64,000 nucleotides of DNA from contig NZ_FOWV01000001.1 of the NCBI RefSeq assembly GCF_900115545.1, positions 62,001 through 126,000 on the forward strand, written 5' to 3'. How positions within the stretch are numbered: position 1 is the stretch's first letter; every line of letters starts with the position of its first letter. This stretch comes from Ralstonia sp. NFACC01. Lineage in GTDB: Bacteria; Pseudomonadota; Gammaproteobacteria; Burkholderiales; Burkholderiaceae. Both the position numbers and the translations under genes were made by a program. The notes beneath the pieces are model-generated. The model ran no database searches and was not told the DNA's origin. It saw only the letters and a list, made by a program, of their open reading frames with translations. This document shows, in pieces, positions 42,644 to 51,936 of this stretch.

Positions 42644-43639
42644 ATGCGTTTGCTTACTTCAGTCGCCGTGGCCGCCGCGATGGTGGCGTCCATCGGATCC
42701 ACCTATGCCCAGACGCCGGCATCTGCCGCCACCGCACCAACGCAACAACGCACCCAAGTGCCAGGCTATTACCGCATGGCGCTCGGCGATGATGTGGTGA
42801 CCGCGCTCTACGACGGCTACACCGATCTGCCTGCCAAGACCCTGCTTGGCATGAACGCGCAATCGGTGCAGAGCCTGCTGGCGCGGATGTTTGTATCGAA
42901 CACGCCGGGCATGCAGACGGCGGTGAACGGCTTTCTGGTCGACACGGGCGCCAAGCGCATCCTCGTCGACACGGGTTCGGGCACGTGTTTCGGCCCGACG
43001 ATGGGCGGCCTGGCCGGCAACGTTCGTGCGTCCGGCTACCAGCCCGAGCAGATCGACGCCGTACTGTTGACGCACCTGCATCCGGACCACGCTTGCGGCC
43101 TGTTGACGCCGCAAGGCCAGCCGGCCTTTCCGAATGCGCAGGTGTATGTGGCCGCGCCGGAAGCCGATTTCTGGTTGAGCGAAACGATCGCCGCTTCCAA
43201 GCCGAGCGACATGCAACCGTTCTTCAAGATGGCACGCGACTCGGTGGCCCCGTACGCGGCCGCAGGCAAGCTCAAGCAGTTGAAGCCGGGCGATGAGGTG
43301 GTGCCGGGCGTGCGGTCGGTCGTCGCCAACGGGCATACGCCGGGGCACAGCGGTTACCTGTTTGCATCAAAGGGACATAGCCTACTGGTGTGGGGCGATA
43401 TCGTGCACAGCCACGCGGTGCAATTCCAGCATCCAGAGGTCGCATTCGAATACGACGTCGACAAGAAGGCCGCTGTTGCCTCGCGCCGCAAGCTGTTTGC
43501 GGAAGCCGCGCGGGACAAACTCTGGGTGGCCGGCGCACATCTGCCGTTCCCGGGCCTGGGTCACGTGCGCCGGGACGGCAACGCCTTCGCATGGGTGCCG
43601 ATCGAGTACGGCCCGCTGCGCACGGACCGCGCTGATTGA
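42644..43639 (+). CDS. Exported metallo-beta-lactamase-fold hydrolase
   Basis: A 331-residue MBL-fold protein with a signal peptide (cleavage near TYAQ, residue 22), so periplasmic. The metal site is complete: His144, His146, Asp148 and His149 in LLTHLHPDHACGLL, a downstream His in VANGHTPGHSGYLF, Asp in LLVWGDIVHSH, and a His in VAGAHLPFPGLGHV. Similar exported MBL hydrolases act as lactonases, sulfatases or phosphodiesterases; the substrate is unknown. It ends the accessory block and converges on the periplasmic binding protein gene. Confidence 0.88.
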   Translation: MRLLTSVAVAAAMVASIGSTYAQTPASAATAPTQQRTQVPGYYRMALGDDVVTALYDGYTDLPAKTLLGMNAQSVQSLLARMFVSNTPGMQTAVNGFLVDTGAKRILVDTGSGTCFGPTMGGLAGNVRASGYQPEQIDAVLLTHLHPDHACGLLTPQGQPAFPNAQVYVAAPEADFWLSETIAASKPSDMQPFFKMARDSVAPYAAAGKLKQLKPGDEVVPGVRSVVANGHTPGHSGYLFASKGHSLLVWGDIVHSHAVQFQHPEVAFEYDVDKKAAVASRRKLFAEAARDKLWVAGAHLPFPGLGHVRRDGNAFAWVPIEYGPLRTDRAD

Positions 43640-43654
43640 TTTTGGATTGATCGG

Positions 43655-44932
43655 TTAAGCGCCCGCCGGCCGCTTCATCTTGCAGGTGGTCGGCAGGTCC
43701 AAGTCTTTGGCCGGGGTCGTGCTCTCGGTCTTGTGGCCCCATTGGGTGCCGTCGTAGCCGACCTTGACGGTCTTTCCGTCCACCGGGGCGATCGTTGATA
43801 CCACCTGCGGGAGCAGCAACTGGTGATCGACCTTGCGCATCGTGACGTCACCCAGGAAGCTCTGCTTCTGCATGCCTTCCAGCGCCAGCGCAATCTTCAG
43901 CGGATCGGTCAAAATGGCTTTGCGGATGGCGTCCGTGACCAGCTCGACGGACAACACGGTGCGCGGTGCGAAGTGCTCCCCGGCCACCGTCTGCCGCACG
44001 CGCGCATCCATCTGCATCAGTTGCGCGTTGCCGTTGCCCGGCGTCCATTCCGACACCCAGGTCACCTTGCCGATCTTAGCCTGCGACACGGCGAGCACCG
44101 TACCCGGCGCGCCCGCGCCGCTGTGGTTCAGATAACGCACGTCGTAGCTCATGTCGCCGGCAGCCTTGATGAGCAGGTTCAGGTCTTGCCCCCAGTTGCC
44201 GGTGAGGAGCGTGTCTGCGCCCGTCGCCTTGGCCTTCGAGACGTAAGGCGCGAAGTCCTTCACCTTGCCGATCGGGTGCAGCGTTTCTCCGGTGAACTGC
44301 ACATCGGGCCGCGCAGCCGAGATCATCTGCTTGCCCAGCGACGCCCACAGCCGGCCGTGCGCGTAGTCCTGATTCAATGAATAAACCTTGCGAATATCGG
44401 GCTGCGTCTTCACGAAATTGGCCAGCGCGCGCATCTTCATCGCGGTGTTGGCTTCGGTGGCGAAGTGCCAGAAGCTGCAATGCGCGCCGGTCAGATCGGG
44501 ATCGATCGACGCGTAGTTGATGATCAGCACGCGCTTGGTCGGATTGCGCTCGTTGTGCTTGGTGGCGGCATCCACCATGGCGGCCACCACGGATGAGCCC
44601 GAGCCGCCAGTGAAGACGATCTTCGCCCCGGCGTCGATGGCGCTTTGCAGGGCCGACAGACTGTCTTGCGCCGACAGCTTGTTGTCATAGGTCGACAGCT
44701 CGTAGCGCGCACCGTTCAGCACGCTCTGCGGTTGCGCGTTAGCGTCGTCGATGCCGAGTTTCAGATTCGCCAGAAACTGCTCGCCCACATTCGAGAGCGG
44801 CCCGCTCAGTTGATCGATGAACGCCACCTTGATCGGGGCTGGGTCGGCGGCGTAGGCCAGTGGTGCCCACAACAGCGCCCCGGCACAAGTCAATGCGGAC
44901 AAGGGACGGGCAAAGCGGATCACTGCGGGCAT
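43655..44932 (-). CDS. Periplasmic substrate-binding protein, branched-chain amino acid ABC type
   Basis: A 425-residue type I periplasmic binding protein with a signal peptide ending at AYA (residue 28). The fold is shown by IKVAFIDQLSGPLSNVGEQFLANLKLGIDDAN at the mature start, IVFTGGSGSSVVAAMVDAA and LLTGNWGQDLNLLIKAAGD. These proteins feed LivHMGF-type importers for amino acids and many organic acids, including aromatic and dicarboxylic ones. No permease or ATPase gene is present here, so it may serve a transporter encoded elsewhere. GGAGGAGAC precedes the ATG. It is the last gene of the acyl-CoA operon, 25 bp after the carboxylase. Confidence 0.9.
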   Translation of the reverse strand: MPAVIRFARPLSALTCAGALLWAPLAYAADPAPIKVAFIDQLSGPLSNVGEQFLANLKLGIDDANAQPQSVLNGARYELSTYDNKLSAQDSLSALQSAIDAGAKIVFTGGSGSSVVAAMVDAATKHNERNPTKRVLIINYASIDPDLTGAHCSFWHFATEANTAMKMRALANFVKTQPDIRKVYSLNQDYAHGRLWASLGKQMISAARPDVQFTGETLHPIGKVKDFAPYVSKAKATGADTLLTGNWGQDLNLLIKAAGDMSYDVRYLNHSGAGAPGTVLAVSQAKIGKVTWVSEWTPGNGNAQLMQMDARVRQTVAGEHFAPRTVLSVELVTDAIRKAILTDPLKIALALEGMQKQSFLGDVTMRKVDHQLLLPQVVSTIAPVDGKTVKVGYDGTQWGHKTESTTPAKDLDLPTTCKMKRPAGA

Positions 44933-44957
44933 GTCTCCTCCTTGTGTGTGTTCTCGT

Positions 44958-47900
44958 CTACCAAGTGTCGATGAAGCGGCGCGTGGCTGGGTCGCGCGCG
45001 TGCCGCGGCTGCGCAGGCGGCGTCGATTGCAGCCCGCGCAACAGCCAGCGACGCGTATCGGCCGGGTCGATCACTGCGTCGATTTCGAGATAGCTGGCGA
45101 TGTTGAGCGCGCGTCCTTCCTCGTAGGCCGCATCGACCATCTTGCGGAACAGCGCCTCGCGCTCGGCTAGGTCTTCCACCGCTTCCAGCTCTTTGCGGTA
45201 ACCCAGGCGGATGGCGCCTTCGATGCCCATGCCGCCAAATTCGCCGCTCGGCCACGACGCGGTGAAGAACGGCGCGTGGAAACCGCCTGCCGCCATGGCC
45301 ATCGCCCCCAGGCCGTAGCCTTTGCGCAGCACGACGGTGAAGAAGGGCACGCGCAGGTTGCCCGCCGTCACGAACATGCGGCTGACGTGGCGCACTGTGG
45401 CGGTCTTCTCCGCGTCCGGCCCGACCATGAAACCCGGTGTGTCGCACAGCGAGACGATGGGCAGATCGAACGCGTTGCACAACTGCATGAAGCGTGACGC
45501 CTTGTCCGCCGCTGCAGAATCGATAGCGCCGCCCAGGTGGCGCGGGTTGTTGGCAATGCAACCGAAGGCGCGACCCTCGATACGGATCAGCGCGGTGATG
45601 ATGCCCACGCCAAAGGCTTGACGCAGCTCCAGTACGGAGCCTGTATCGGCCAGCGCGTCGATCACGGCGCGCATGTCGTAGCTGCGCATGCGGTTTTCGG
45701 GAATCGCGTGGCGCAGGTGGCGCACGTCGCCGGCTTCCCAGTGGGCGAGCGGACCCTGGAAATAGCTCAGGTAACGGCGCGCGACATCCACGGCTTCGGT
45801 TTCGTTTTCGACCAGGACATCGATCACGCCATTGGGCGCCTGCACGCTCACGGGGCCGACCTCTTCGGGCGCGTAGATGCCAAGGCCGCCGCCTTCAATC
45901 ATGGCCGGACCGCCCATGCCGATGGTGGCGTCACGCGTCGCGATGATCACGTCAGCGCAGCCCAGCAGCGCGGCATTGCCTGCAAAGCAGCGGCCCGACA
46001 CGATGCCGACGGTTGGCACCAGCCCCGAGAGGCGCGCGAAATGAATGAAGGTCGGGCAGTCCAGGCCGCTGACGCCGCGCTTTTCAGTGTCGCCCGGCCG
46101 GCCGCCGCCGCCTTCGGCAAACAGCACAACGGGCAGCTTCCATTGCTGCGCCAGCTCCAGCGCGCGGTCGGTCTTCTTGTGGTTGAAGGTGCCTTGCGTG
46201 CCGGCCAGCACGGTGTAGTCGTACGCGAGCACCATGCAGCGCGCGTCCTGATCCGGGAAGTGCGTGCCGTTGACGGTGCCAATACCGGTGATGATGCCGT
46301 CAGCCGGTGTGGCGCGAATCAAGTCATCGAGCGCGCGCCGTTGACGTTGCGCGGCGATGGCGAGCGCGCCGTACTCGATGAACGAGCCGGCGTCGCACAA
46401 GTGATCGATGTTCTCGCGCGCGGTGCGCTGGCCGGTCTTGCGGCGGCGGGCAACGGCGTCCGGGCGGTTTGCATCGAGGCCGAATGCATGGCGGTCGATG
46501 ACGGCCTGCAGGTCGGGGCGAATGTGGTCGAGGTCGATCTTGGCATTGGCCGCAGCGGTGTCATGCTGCGCATCACCGGGCTGCAGCACGGCCAGCGGTT
46601 GGCCTTCGCGCACCGTTGCGCCTGACCGAGCGCAGACTTGTAGCACGCGTCCGGCCGCGGGCGCGATGACGACGTGCTCCATCTTCATCGCTTCAATCAC
46701 AGCGAGCACCTCGCCGCGCGCGACCGTGGCGCCGGCTTCTGCATGGATCTGGATGAGCGCGCCATCCATCGGCGCGGTGAGGACTTCAGCGTCGTCAGGA
46801 AGCTCATCGACAAATGAGGTCGCGGGTGTCAGATCGGTGGTGGCGACCGACGTGGCATGCAGGGCGGGATGGGTTTCGCCGTTGCCGGCGGCCAAGTCGG
46901 CGAGCTTCGCATCGAGAAACTGCGTGTGCACGGCATTGGCCTGCACGTCGGCATCTTGCAGCAGGTCTTGCAGCAGCCGCTTGTTGGTGGCCAGTCCTTC
47001 GATGCGGAACTCACACAGCGCGCGGTACGTCTGTGTCAGCGTCTGCGCATATGTGCCGTGCGGCGCGTGGACGATCAGTTTGGCCAGCAGCGAATCGAAG
47101 CGCGGGTTCGGACGGTAGCCCGCGTAGCCGCAGGTGTCGACGCGCACACCGGGGCCGTTGGGCGGCTCGAAGGCGGTGAGCATGCCGGTGGACGGGTGCG
47201 GTTGTCCGGATGCATCAATCGTCTCGGCATTGATCCGCACTTGCACAGCGTGGCCGCGAGGGGCGATCGGCCGGGCAAGCCCCAGGTCGGCGAGCGAAGC
47301 ACCTTGCGCCAGGGCCAGTTGCGTCATCACCAGGTCGACGCCCGTCACCATCTCCGTGACGGTGTGTTCGACTTGCACGCGCGGGTTGGCTTCCATGAAG
47401 TAGAACGTGGCGTGCGGCGTGCCTGCCCCTTCCACGAGGAACTCGAATGTGCCAATGCCGGTGTAACCCGCCGCTTTGGCGAGCGTGACGGCAGCGTCAG
47501 CGATGCGCGTGCGCAGGGCGTCGTCCAACGCGGGGCTGGGCGCGATCTCGATCAGCTTCTGGTGACGGCGTTGCAGGCTGCATTCACGCTCGCCGAGATG
47601 CATGACGTGGCCATGTGCATCGGTAACGATCTGGATTTCGATATGGCGCGGTGCGGGCACGAGCGCTTCGACATAGACGTCGCCGACACCACCCGCGGCG
47701 GTGGCTTCAGAAACACAGCGCGCATACGCGTCGGCAATCGCTTGCGCATCGTGCACGGCGCGCATGCCGCGTCCGCCGCCGCCGGCGACGGCCTTGATCA
47801 TCATGCCGTGCGAGGGCGACAGCGCGGCGAAGAAGGCGCGCGCATCTTCAAGCGTGGTCGCGCCTTGCGTGCCGCTGACGATGGGAATGCCGGCCTCGTG

Positions 47901-48269
47901 CGCAAGCGCCCGCGCGCGTGCCTTGTCGCCGAAGAGATCGAGCACGCGCGGTGACGGTCCGATGAACTGCACGCCTGCCTGCGCGCACTGACGCGCGAAG
48001 GCAGCGTTCTCGCTTAGGAAGCCATAGCCAGGGTGAACCGCATCTGCACCGACGGCGCGTGCAGCGGCGAGGAGGGCCGCACCGTCGAGATATGCGCGCG
48101 GGCCTGTGCCGGGCAAAGGTACAGCTTCATCGGTGCGTAGAGGGTGCAGCGCGTTTGCATCGTCTTCGGAGTAGACGGCCACCGAGGGCAAGCCTATCGT
48201 GGCGGCAGCGCGGGCAATGCGAATGGCGATCTCGCCGCGATTGGCGACCAGCAGTTTGCGAAACGTCAT
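44958..48269 (-). CDS. Single-chain biotin-dependent acyl-CoA carboxylase (BC-BCCP-CT fusion)
   Basis: A 1103-residue multidomain enzyme. Residues 1 to about 450 are biotin carboxylase (KLLVANRGEIAIRIARAA, ATP-grasp loop GGGGRGMRAV, and EANPRVQVEHTVTEM with catalytic residues). About 500-575 is the biotin carrier with biotinyl Lys near 527 in EAMKMEHV. About 590-1103 is carboxyltransferase, both halves in one chain (HFPDQDARCMVLAYDYTVLAGTQG, then GMGGPAMIEGGGLG and FGGMGIEGAIRLGYRKELE). This order matches the single-chain long-chain acyl-CoA carboxylases described from mycobacteria, not the split AccA/D or alpha/beta propionyl-CoA enzymes. It is 14 bp after the acyl-CoA synthetase gene, so its substrate is probably the CoA ester made by that enzyme. 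Confidence 0.92.
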   Translation of the reverse strand: MTFRKLLVANRGEIAIRIARAAATIGLPSVAVYSEDDANALHPLRTDEAVPLPGTGPRAYLDGAALLAAARAVGADAVHPGYGFLSENAAFARQCAQAGVQFIGPSPRVLDLFGDKARARALAHEAGIPIVSGTQGATTLEDARAFFAALSPSHGMMIKAVAGGGGRGMRAVHDAQAIADAYARCVSEATAAGGVGDVYVEALVPAPRHIEIQIVTDAHGHVMHLGERECSLQRRHQKLIEIAPSPALDDALRTRIADAAVTLAKAAGYTGIGTFEFLVEGAGTPHATFYFMEANPRVQVEHTVTEMVTGVDLVMTQLALAQGASLADLGLARPIAPRGHAVQVRINAETIDASGQPHPSTGMLTAFEPPNGPGVRVDTCGYAGYRPNPRFDSLLAKLIVHAPHGTYAQTLTQTYRALCEFRIEGLATNKRLLQDLLQDADVQANAVHTQFLDAKLADLAAGNGETHPALHATSVATTDLTPATSFVDELPDDAEVLTAPMDGALIQIHAEAGATVARGEVLAVIEAMKMEHVVIAPAAGRVLQVCARSGATVREGQPLAVLQPGDAQHDTAAANAKIDLDHIRPDLQAVIDRHAFGLDANRPDAVARRRKTGQRTARENIDHLCDAGSFIEYGALAIAAQRQRRALDDLIRATPADGIITGIGTVNGTHFPDQDARCMVLAYDYTVLAGTQGTFNHKKTDRALELAQQWKLPVVLFAEGGGGRPGDTEKRGVSGLDCPTFIHFARLSGLVPTVGIVSGRCFAGNAALLGCADVIIATRDATIGMGGPAMIEGGGLGIYAPEEVGPVSVQAPNGVIDVLVENETEAVDVARRYLSYFQGPLAHWEAGDVRHLRHAIPENRMRSYDMRAVIDALADTGSVLELRQAFGVGIITALIRIEGRAFGCIANNPRHLGGAIDSAAADKASRFMQLCNAFDLPIVSLCDTPGFMVGPDAEKTATVRHVSRMFVTAGNLRVPFFTVVLRKGYGLGAMAMAAGGFHAPFFTASWPSGEFGGMGIEGAIRLGYRKELEAVEDLAEREALFRKMVDAAYEEGRALNIASYLEIDAVIDPADTRRWLLRGLQSTPPAQPRHARDPATRRFIDTW

Positions 48270-48283
48270 GGAGCGGGCGTGGG

Positions 48284-49987
48284 TTAGAGCTGTTCAGCGA
48301 GCGGTGCGAGATCCTGCTTGCGCACCTTGCCAGTGGCCGTGAGCGGCAATGCGTCGACGATGCGTACGACGGGCACCTTGTAGACGGCCATGTTCTCGCG
48401 GCACCAACTGGTGAGGGTGGCGTCATCCAATGTGCCGACGGCCTCGGGCCGCAGCATCACGAAGGCAACGGGAAGCTGGCCGCGTTGTTCATCGGTGCGG
48501 CCTACCACGGCAGAACCGAGGATGGCTGGATGCTTGCCGAGCATGGCTTCGATCTCGGCCGGGAATACGCTCATGCCATTGACCTTGAGCATCTCCTTGC
48601 GGCGGCCGAGGTAGTGGACGTAGCCGTGTTCGTCGATGCAGCCGATGTCGCCGGTGTGGAACCAGCCGTTGCGCAGGGTTTGCGCGGTGGCGTCCGGCTT
48701 GTTCCAGTAGCCTTTGAGCAGCGTCGGCGTGCGCACGCAGAGTTCGCCTTCGGCGCCGATCGGCATCAGTTCGTGCGTGTCGAAATCGCAGATCTTGAAG
48801 TCGGTGCCCGGCACCGGCAACCCGACGAAAATCGGTTGCGATCGCAGGTCGAAATCGTCGTCCTGCATGCCGACCGTGAAGCTGTTGCAGGTCTGCGTTT
48901 CCGTCATGCCCCAGGCGCTCTCGGCCATCATCGAGCCGGTCAGTTCTCGCCACGCTCTGCGGTATTCGGGGTTGAGCTTTTTCACGAACGACGACACGCC
49001 CGTATGCCGCAGCGAGCGTAAGTCGTACGCATGCACACGCGGATGTGCCATTACCTCGGCCGCGCTGTCGACAAGCATTGAGCCGTTGGTCACGCGGTAG
49101 CGCTGCACGCCAGCCATGAAGGCTTCCGCATCCCAGCGCGCGAGCAGCACCAGCGGCACGCCAAGGAAGGCAGGGAAGATCAGGCCGGTGTTCTCACCGG
49201 CAATCCAGAACTGCGGATAGAAGCTGAGCATGACGGTGTCGGCCTCCGCGCGCAGCGATACGGCCGAGAACGCGGCCGCCATGTCCACCATGTCGCCCTG
49301 CGTATGGATGCAGCCCTTGGGCAGCCCCGTCGTGCCGCCGGTGTAGTTAAGCGCGGCAACCGCATCAAGCGAGCCGGGCGGCAGGGGGATCGGCGTGGTC
49401 TGTGCCAATGCGGGCAACAAGTCGACCGCATCGTCGCAGGCCAGTGGCGGCTCGGTCAGCATGGCCGGGAGCGGCAGCGTCGGCTGTGCGGGCAGCACGT
49501 CTGCGTAGCGCGTAACGAAGACGTGCTCGATCGATGTTTCGGCACGCACGTCACGCACAAGCGGCATGAGACGATCGAGCGTGACGATGGCGCGCGGTGC
49601 CGCGTCGCTCAGCGCATGCATCAATTCGGCCCGCTGGGACAGCGGACTGATTGGCACATACACGGCGCCCAGCTTGAGAATGCCGAAGAACACCGCATTG
49701 AACTGCGGGCAATTCGACAGGAATACCGCTACCCGGTCGCCCACGCCAATGCCGTGCTGCGCAAGCAGTGCGGCGAAGCGGTCGGAGAGATCGTCGAGCT
49801 GGGCGAACGTCGTGTGGTGCCCGTAAAAGTGGATGGCCGGTTTGTCTGGCGTGGTGCGCGCCCAGTGCCGTAGATAGTCGGTGAGGGCAACGCGCCCGAT
49901 CGGGTAATGCGGCTCGCGGGGGGTATCGACCGGCCATGCGCGCGCCCAGAGCGCGCGAACGCGGCCGAGATACTCGGACTCGTCCAT
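48284..49987 (-). CDS. Acyl-CoA synthetase (AMP-binding, ANL superfamily)
   Basis: A 567-residue adenylate-forming enzyme activating a carboxylic acid to its CoA ester. The phosphate-binding loop is ALNYTGGTTGLPKGCIH; the A5 motif reads ESAWGMTETQTCN, the hinge region GWFHTGDIGCIDEHGYVHYLGRRKEMLKVNG and the C-terminal catalytic Lys lies in TATGKVRKQDL. Substrate unknown. GGAGAC eleven bases before the ATG at 49987 supports this start; an earlier ATG at 50029 adds 14 residues. First gene of the operon with carboxylase and binding protein, transcribed from a promoter shared with the divergent TetR gene. Confidence 0.92.
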   Translation of the reverse strand: MDESEYLGRVRALWARAWPVDTPREPHYPIGRVALTDYLRHWARTTPDKPAIHFYGHHTTFAQLDDLSDRFAALLAQHGIGVGDRVAVFLSNCPQFNAVFFGILKLGAVYVPISPLSQRAELMHALSDAAPRAIVTLDRLMPLVRDVRAETSIEHVFVTRYADVLPAQPTLPLPAMLTEPPLACDDAVDLLPALAQTTPIPLPPGSLDAVAALNYTGGTTGLPKGCIHTQGDMVDMAAAFSAVSLRAEADTVMLSFYPQFWIAGENTGLIFPAFLGVPLVLLARWDAEAFMAGVQRYRVTNGSMLVDSAAEVMAHPRVHAYDLRSLRHTGVSSFVKKLNPEYRRAWRELTGSMMAESAWGMTETQTCNSFTVGMQDDDFDLRSQPIFVGLPVPGTDFKICDFDTHELMPIGAEGELCVRTPTLLKGYWNKPDATAQTLRNGWFHTGDIGCIDEHGYVHYLGRRKEMLKVNGMSVFPAEIEAMLGKHPAILGSAVVGRTDEQRGQLPVAFVMLRPEAVGTLDDATLTSWCRENMAVYKVPVVRIVDALPLTATGKVRKQDLAPLAEQL

Positions 49988-50044
49988 CGCCAAAGCTTGT
50001 CTCCGTTGGGTTGTGCAGTGCGTACGCACTGCGGCGCCGCACCA

Positions 50045-50081
50045 TCTATACTGGAAAGTAATTTTTTATACCAACGGGTAT
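50045..50081 (-). promoter_or_regulatory. Promoter of the acyl-CoA operon with palindromic TetR-type operator
   Basis: On the minus strand TTGGTA (50074-50069) and TATAGA (50050-50045) are separated by 18 bp, a good sigma-70 pair. The palindrome ATACC-AACG-GGTAT (50068-50081) covers the -35 element, and a second, smaller one, TACT-GGAA-AGTA (50049-50060), covers the spacer and -10. This is where a repressor would block RNA polymerase; the divergent TetR protein is the natural candidate. Confidence 0.6.
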
Positions 50082-50187
50082 GAATATAGAAAGCGTTCTT
50101 TGATGCGTCAAGCATTTGAGACAGTGATGTCGCCAAGATGCGCGTATGCGACGGCGCATACGCGGGCGACATGCGAAAATATGCGCC

Positions 50188-50898
50188 ATGTCCACCGTCC
50201 GCAAACCTGCCGTTCCCGACGTGCAACCGCCTGCTGAAACCGAGGCGCCCGAAGCTCCCGGCGTCACACCGCCGGCCACGCGCCCGCACATCGCCGAGCG
50301 GCAGGAGGCCCGCCGCCGGCAGATTCTCGACACAGCCGCGCAGCTCTTCTTCACCAAGGGCTATACCGGCATGACGATGAGCGACCTGTGCAACGCGCTC
50401 GGCGTGACCAAACCGGCGGTGTACTACTACTTCACCGACAAGTACGAGATCTTCGACATTCTGTGTCGCGAGGCCGCACAGGTGTGTCTGTCGGCCATCC
50501 GTGAGACCGCCGACCCGGCCCTACCCGTGCGGGAGCGTCTGCAGGCGTGTCTGCTGGAAATGGCGCGTCGTTGCATCGACTGCCATTACGCCGCGGCGCT
50601 GACGTATCGCGATCGGCAATACCTGCGCCCCGAAACGGTGGAATGGCTGCATGGCATGTCGCGGGCGTATTACCGTGATCTCTATGCGCTGCTCGACGAG
50701 GGCAAACGCGCCGGCGTGTTCGACTTTGGCGATGCGCGCGTCGCGGCGCACTCGATGGGCGGCGTGATGGGGTTTATGTATACGTGGCACGATCCGTCGC
50801 GCATCGACGCCGGCGTGCTGGCGCACGAGCTGTCGAGCGCCATGATGAAGATCATTCTGCCGGCCGCCCCGGCATCGGGCGCTACACGCGCGTCTTGA
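50188..50898 (+). CDS. TetR-family transcriptional regulator
   Basis: A 236-residue protein. After a Pro-rich tail of about 35 residues comes the TetR helix-turn-helix (RRRQILDTAAQLFFTKGYTGMTMSDLCNALGVTKPAVYYYFTDKYEIFDIL, quoted in parts: recognition helix VTKPAVYYYF). The C-terminal ligand domain (about 100-236) is helical and resembles regulators of fatty-acid or acyl-CoA genes. Divergent from the acyl-CoA operon, so probably its repressor, released by a CoA ester or the free acid. The ATG at 50188 is chosen as the first that begins a plausible tail; the frame continues 14 codons upstream. Confidence 0.9.
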   Translation: MSTVRKPAVPDVQPPAETEAPEAPGVTPPATRPHIAERQEARRRQILDTAAQLFFTKGYTGMTMSDLCNALGVTKPAVYYYFTDKYEIFDILCREAAQVCLSAIRETADPALPVRERLQACLLEMARRCIDCHYAAALTYRDRQYLRPETVEWLHGMSRAYYRDLYALLDEGKRAGVFDFGDARVAAHSMGGVMGFMYTWHDPSRIDAGVLAHELSSAMMKIILPAAPASGATRAS

Positions 50899-51697
50899 GC
50901 GTCGCGCCGGCCGGCGCCTTCGGCAACGCAGGAAGGCGGAAAACCTCGGGCGTCATCAGGTCGATGCCGCAGTCGAGCGTTTCCACCCAATCGATGAACC
51001 GGTTGACCATGGCTTTGCCATGGAAGGCTTGGCCATGCTGCGGCACGATCCATTCAATATCGAGCCCCCGCACCATCTGCGCCCACAGCCGGCATACCCG
51101 GTTGCCGCTCATGTAGCGACGGTGGAAGGGCGCCATGAGCGGCAGGTGCGCATCAAAATCTTCCACGGGCTTGGCGGCCACATTGGCATGCACCATCGAC
51201 GCTCCCAGATCGCCCGAGAACAGGATGCGCGACACCGGATCGTAGAACTGGAAATTGCCTTCCGAATGCAGGAAATGCGCCGGCACCGCCAGCAGATGCG
51301 ATTGCCCCAGCGGAATCGCCATGCCCGTATCCGGAATCGGCACGATGCGGCCTTCGGTTTTGCCGACGCTGCAGAAATGCGGCAGAAAGCGCTCCCACAC
51401 GCGCGAGATCAAGATGTCGCAGCTCGAGCTCGTCAGCCACCTGCCCGCCGAGGCGACGATATCTGGGTCTGCATGCGAGGCCAGCACGTAGTCGAGCTGC
51501 TTGGGCGGAAAATACCGGTTCATCGCCAAAAACAGCGCGTTGTAGGTCATCTGACCGCCCGGATCAATCAGCGCGCCGTGGCCGTGGTCAACGATGAGGA
51601 ACTGGTTGGTCTGCACCGGCAGGTCGTCGTGATCGTCGACCAGGTCGGAAAACATCAGGCAGACATGCTCGGGCGTTTCATAGAGCGTGGTGACCAT
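50882..51697 (-). CDS. Stand-alone diiron protein with flavodiiron (ODP-type) metallo-beta-lactamase core
   Basis: A 271-residue protein with the MBL fold but without HxHxDH. Instead the metal residues follow the flavodiiron pattern: His75, Asp77 and Asp79 in ASHADPD (flavodiiron proteins have His-X-Glu-X-Asp), His144 in HFLHSEGN, Asp163 in SGDLGAS and His221 in VPQHGQAF, with spacing matching that family. No flavodoxin domain follows, as in the oxygen-binding diiron proteins (ODP) linked to chemotaxis. It may sense or reduce O2 or NO; not proven. The ATG at 51697 is used; the frame is open to 51928 but that part is not conserved looking. The stop overlaps the TetR gene by 17 bp (convergent). 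Confidence 0.82.
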   Translation of the reverse strand: MVTTLYETPEHVCLMFSDLVDDHDDLPVQTNQFLIVDHGHGALIDPGGQMTYNALFLAMNRYFPPKQLDYVLASHADPDIVASAGRWLTSSSCDILISRVWERFLPHFCSVGKTEGRIVPIPDTGMAIPLGQSHLLAVPAHFLHSEGNFQFYDPVSRILFSGDLGASMVHANVAAKPVEDFDAHLPLMAPFHRRYMSGNRVCRLWAQMVRGLDIEWIVPQHGQAFHGKAMVNRFIDWVETLDCGIDLMTPEVFRLPALPKAPAGATLKTRV

Positions 51698-51936
51698 GTG
51701 AGAGGGCAGGGCGCAGGTTGGAATGCCTGGATGGTGGCGCAGCGCGTGCCCGTCCCACTTGATCCGTGTCAAGGCCGTTGTAGTGCCGGCATTGAGCGGG
51801 GCGGCCCGAACATCCGTCCTAGGCTGAGTCTCACGTGATAAACTTTTGATTTTTAACGCTTTGCGCGAGCCGCATGCGGGTTTTCCGCTTGGGTCTGGCG
51901 CGCCGCCATGCCAACCGGCATGCCGCATCTCCCCCT

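Noticed and set aside
37160-43640. Genomic island integrated at the tRNA gene
   Set aside because: The region downstream holds accessory genes, but I see no integrase, no repeat of the tRNA 3' end and no mobility gene, so integration is not supported.
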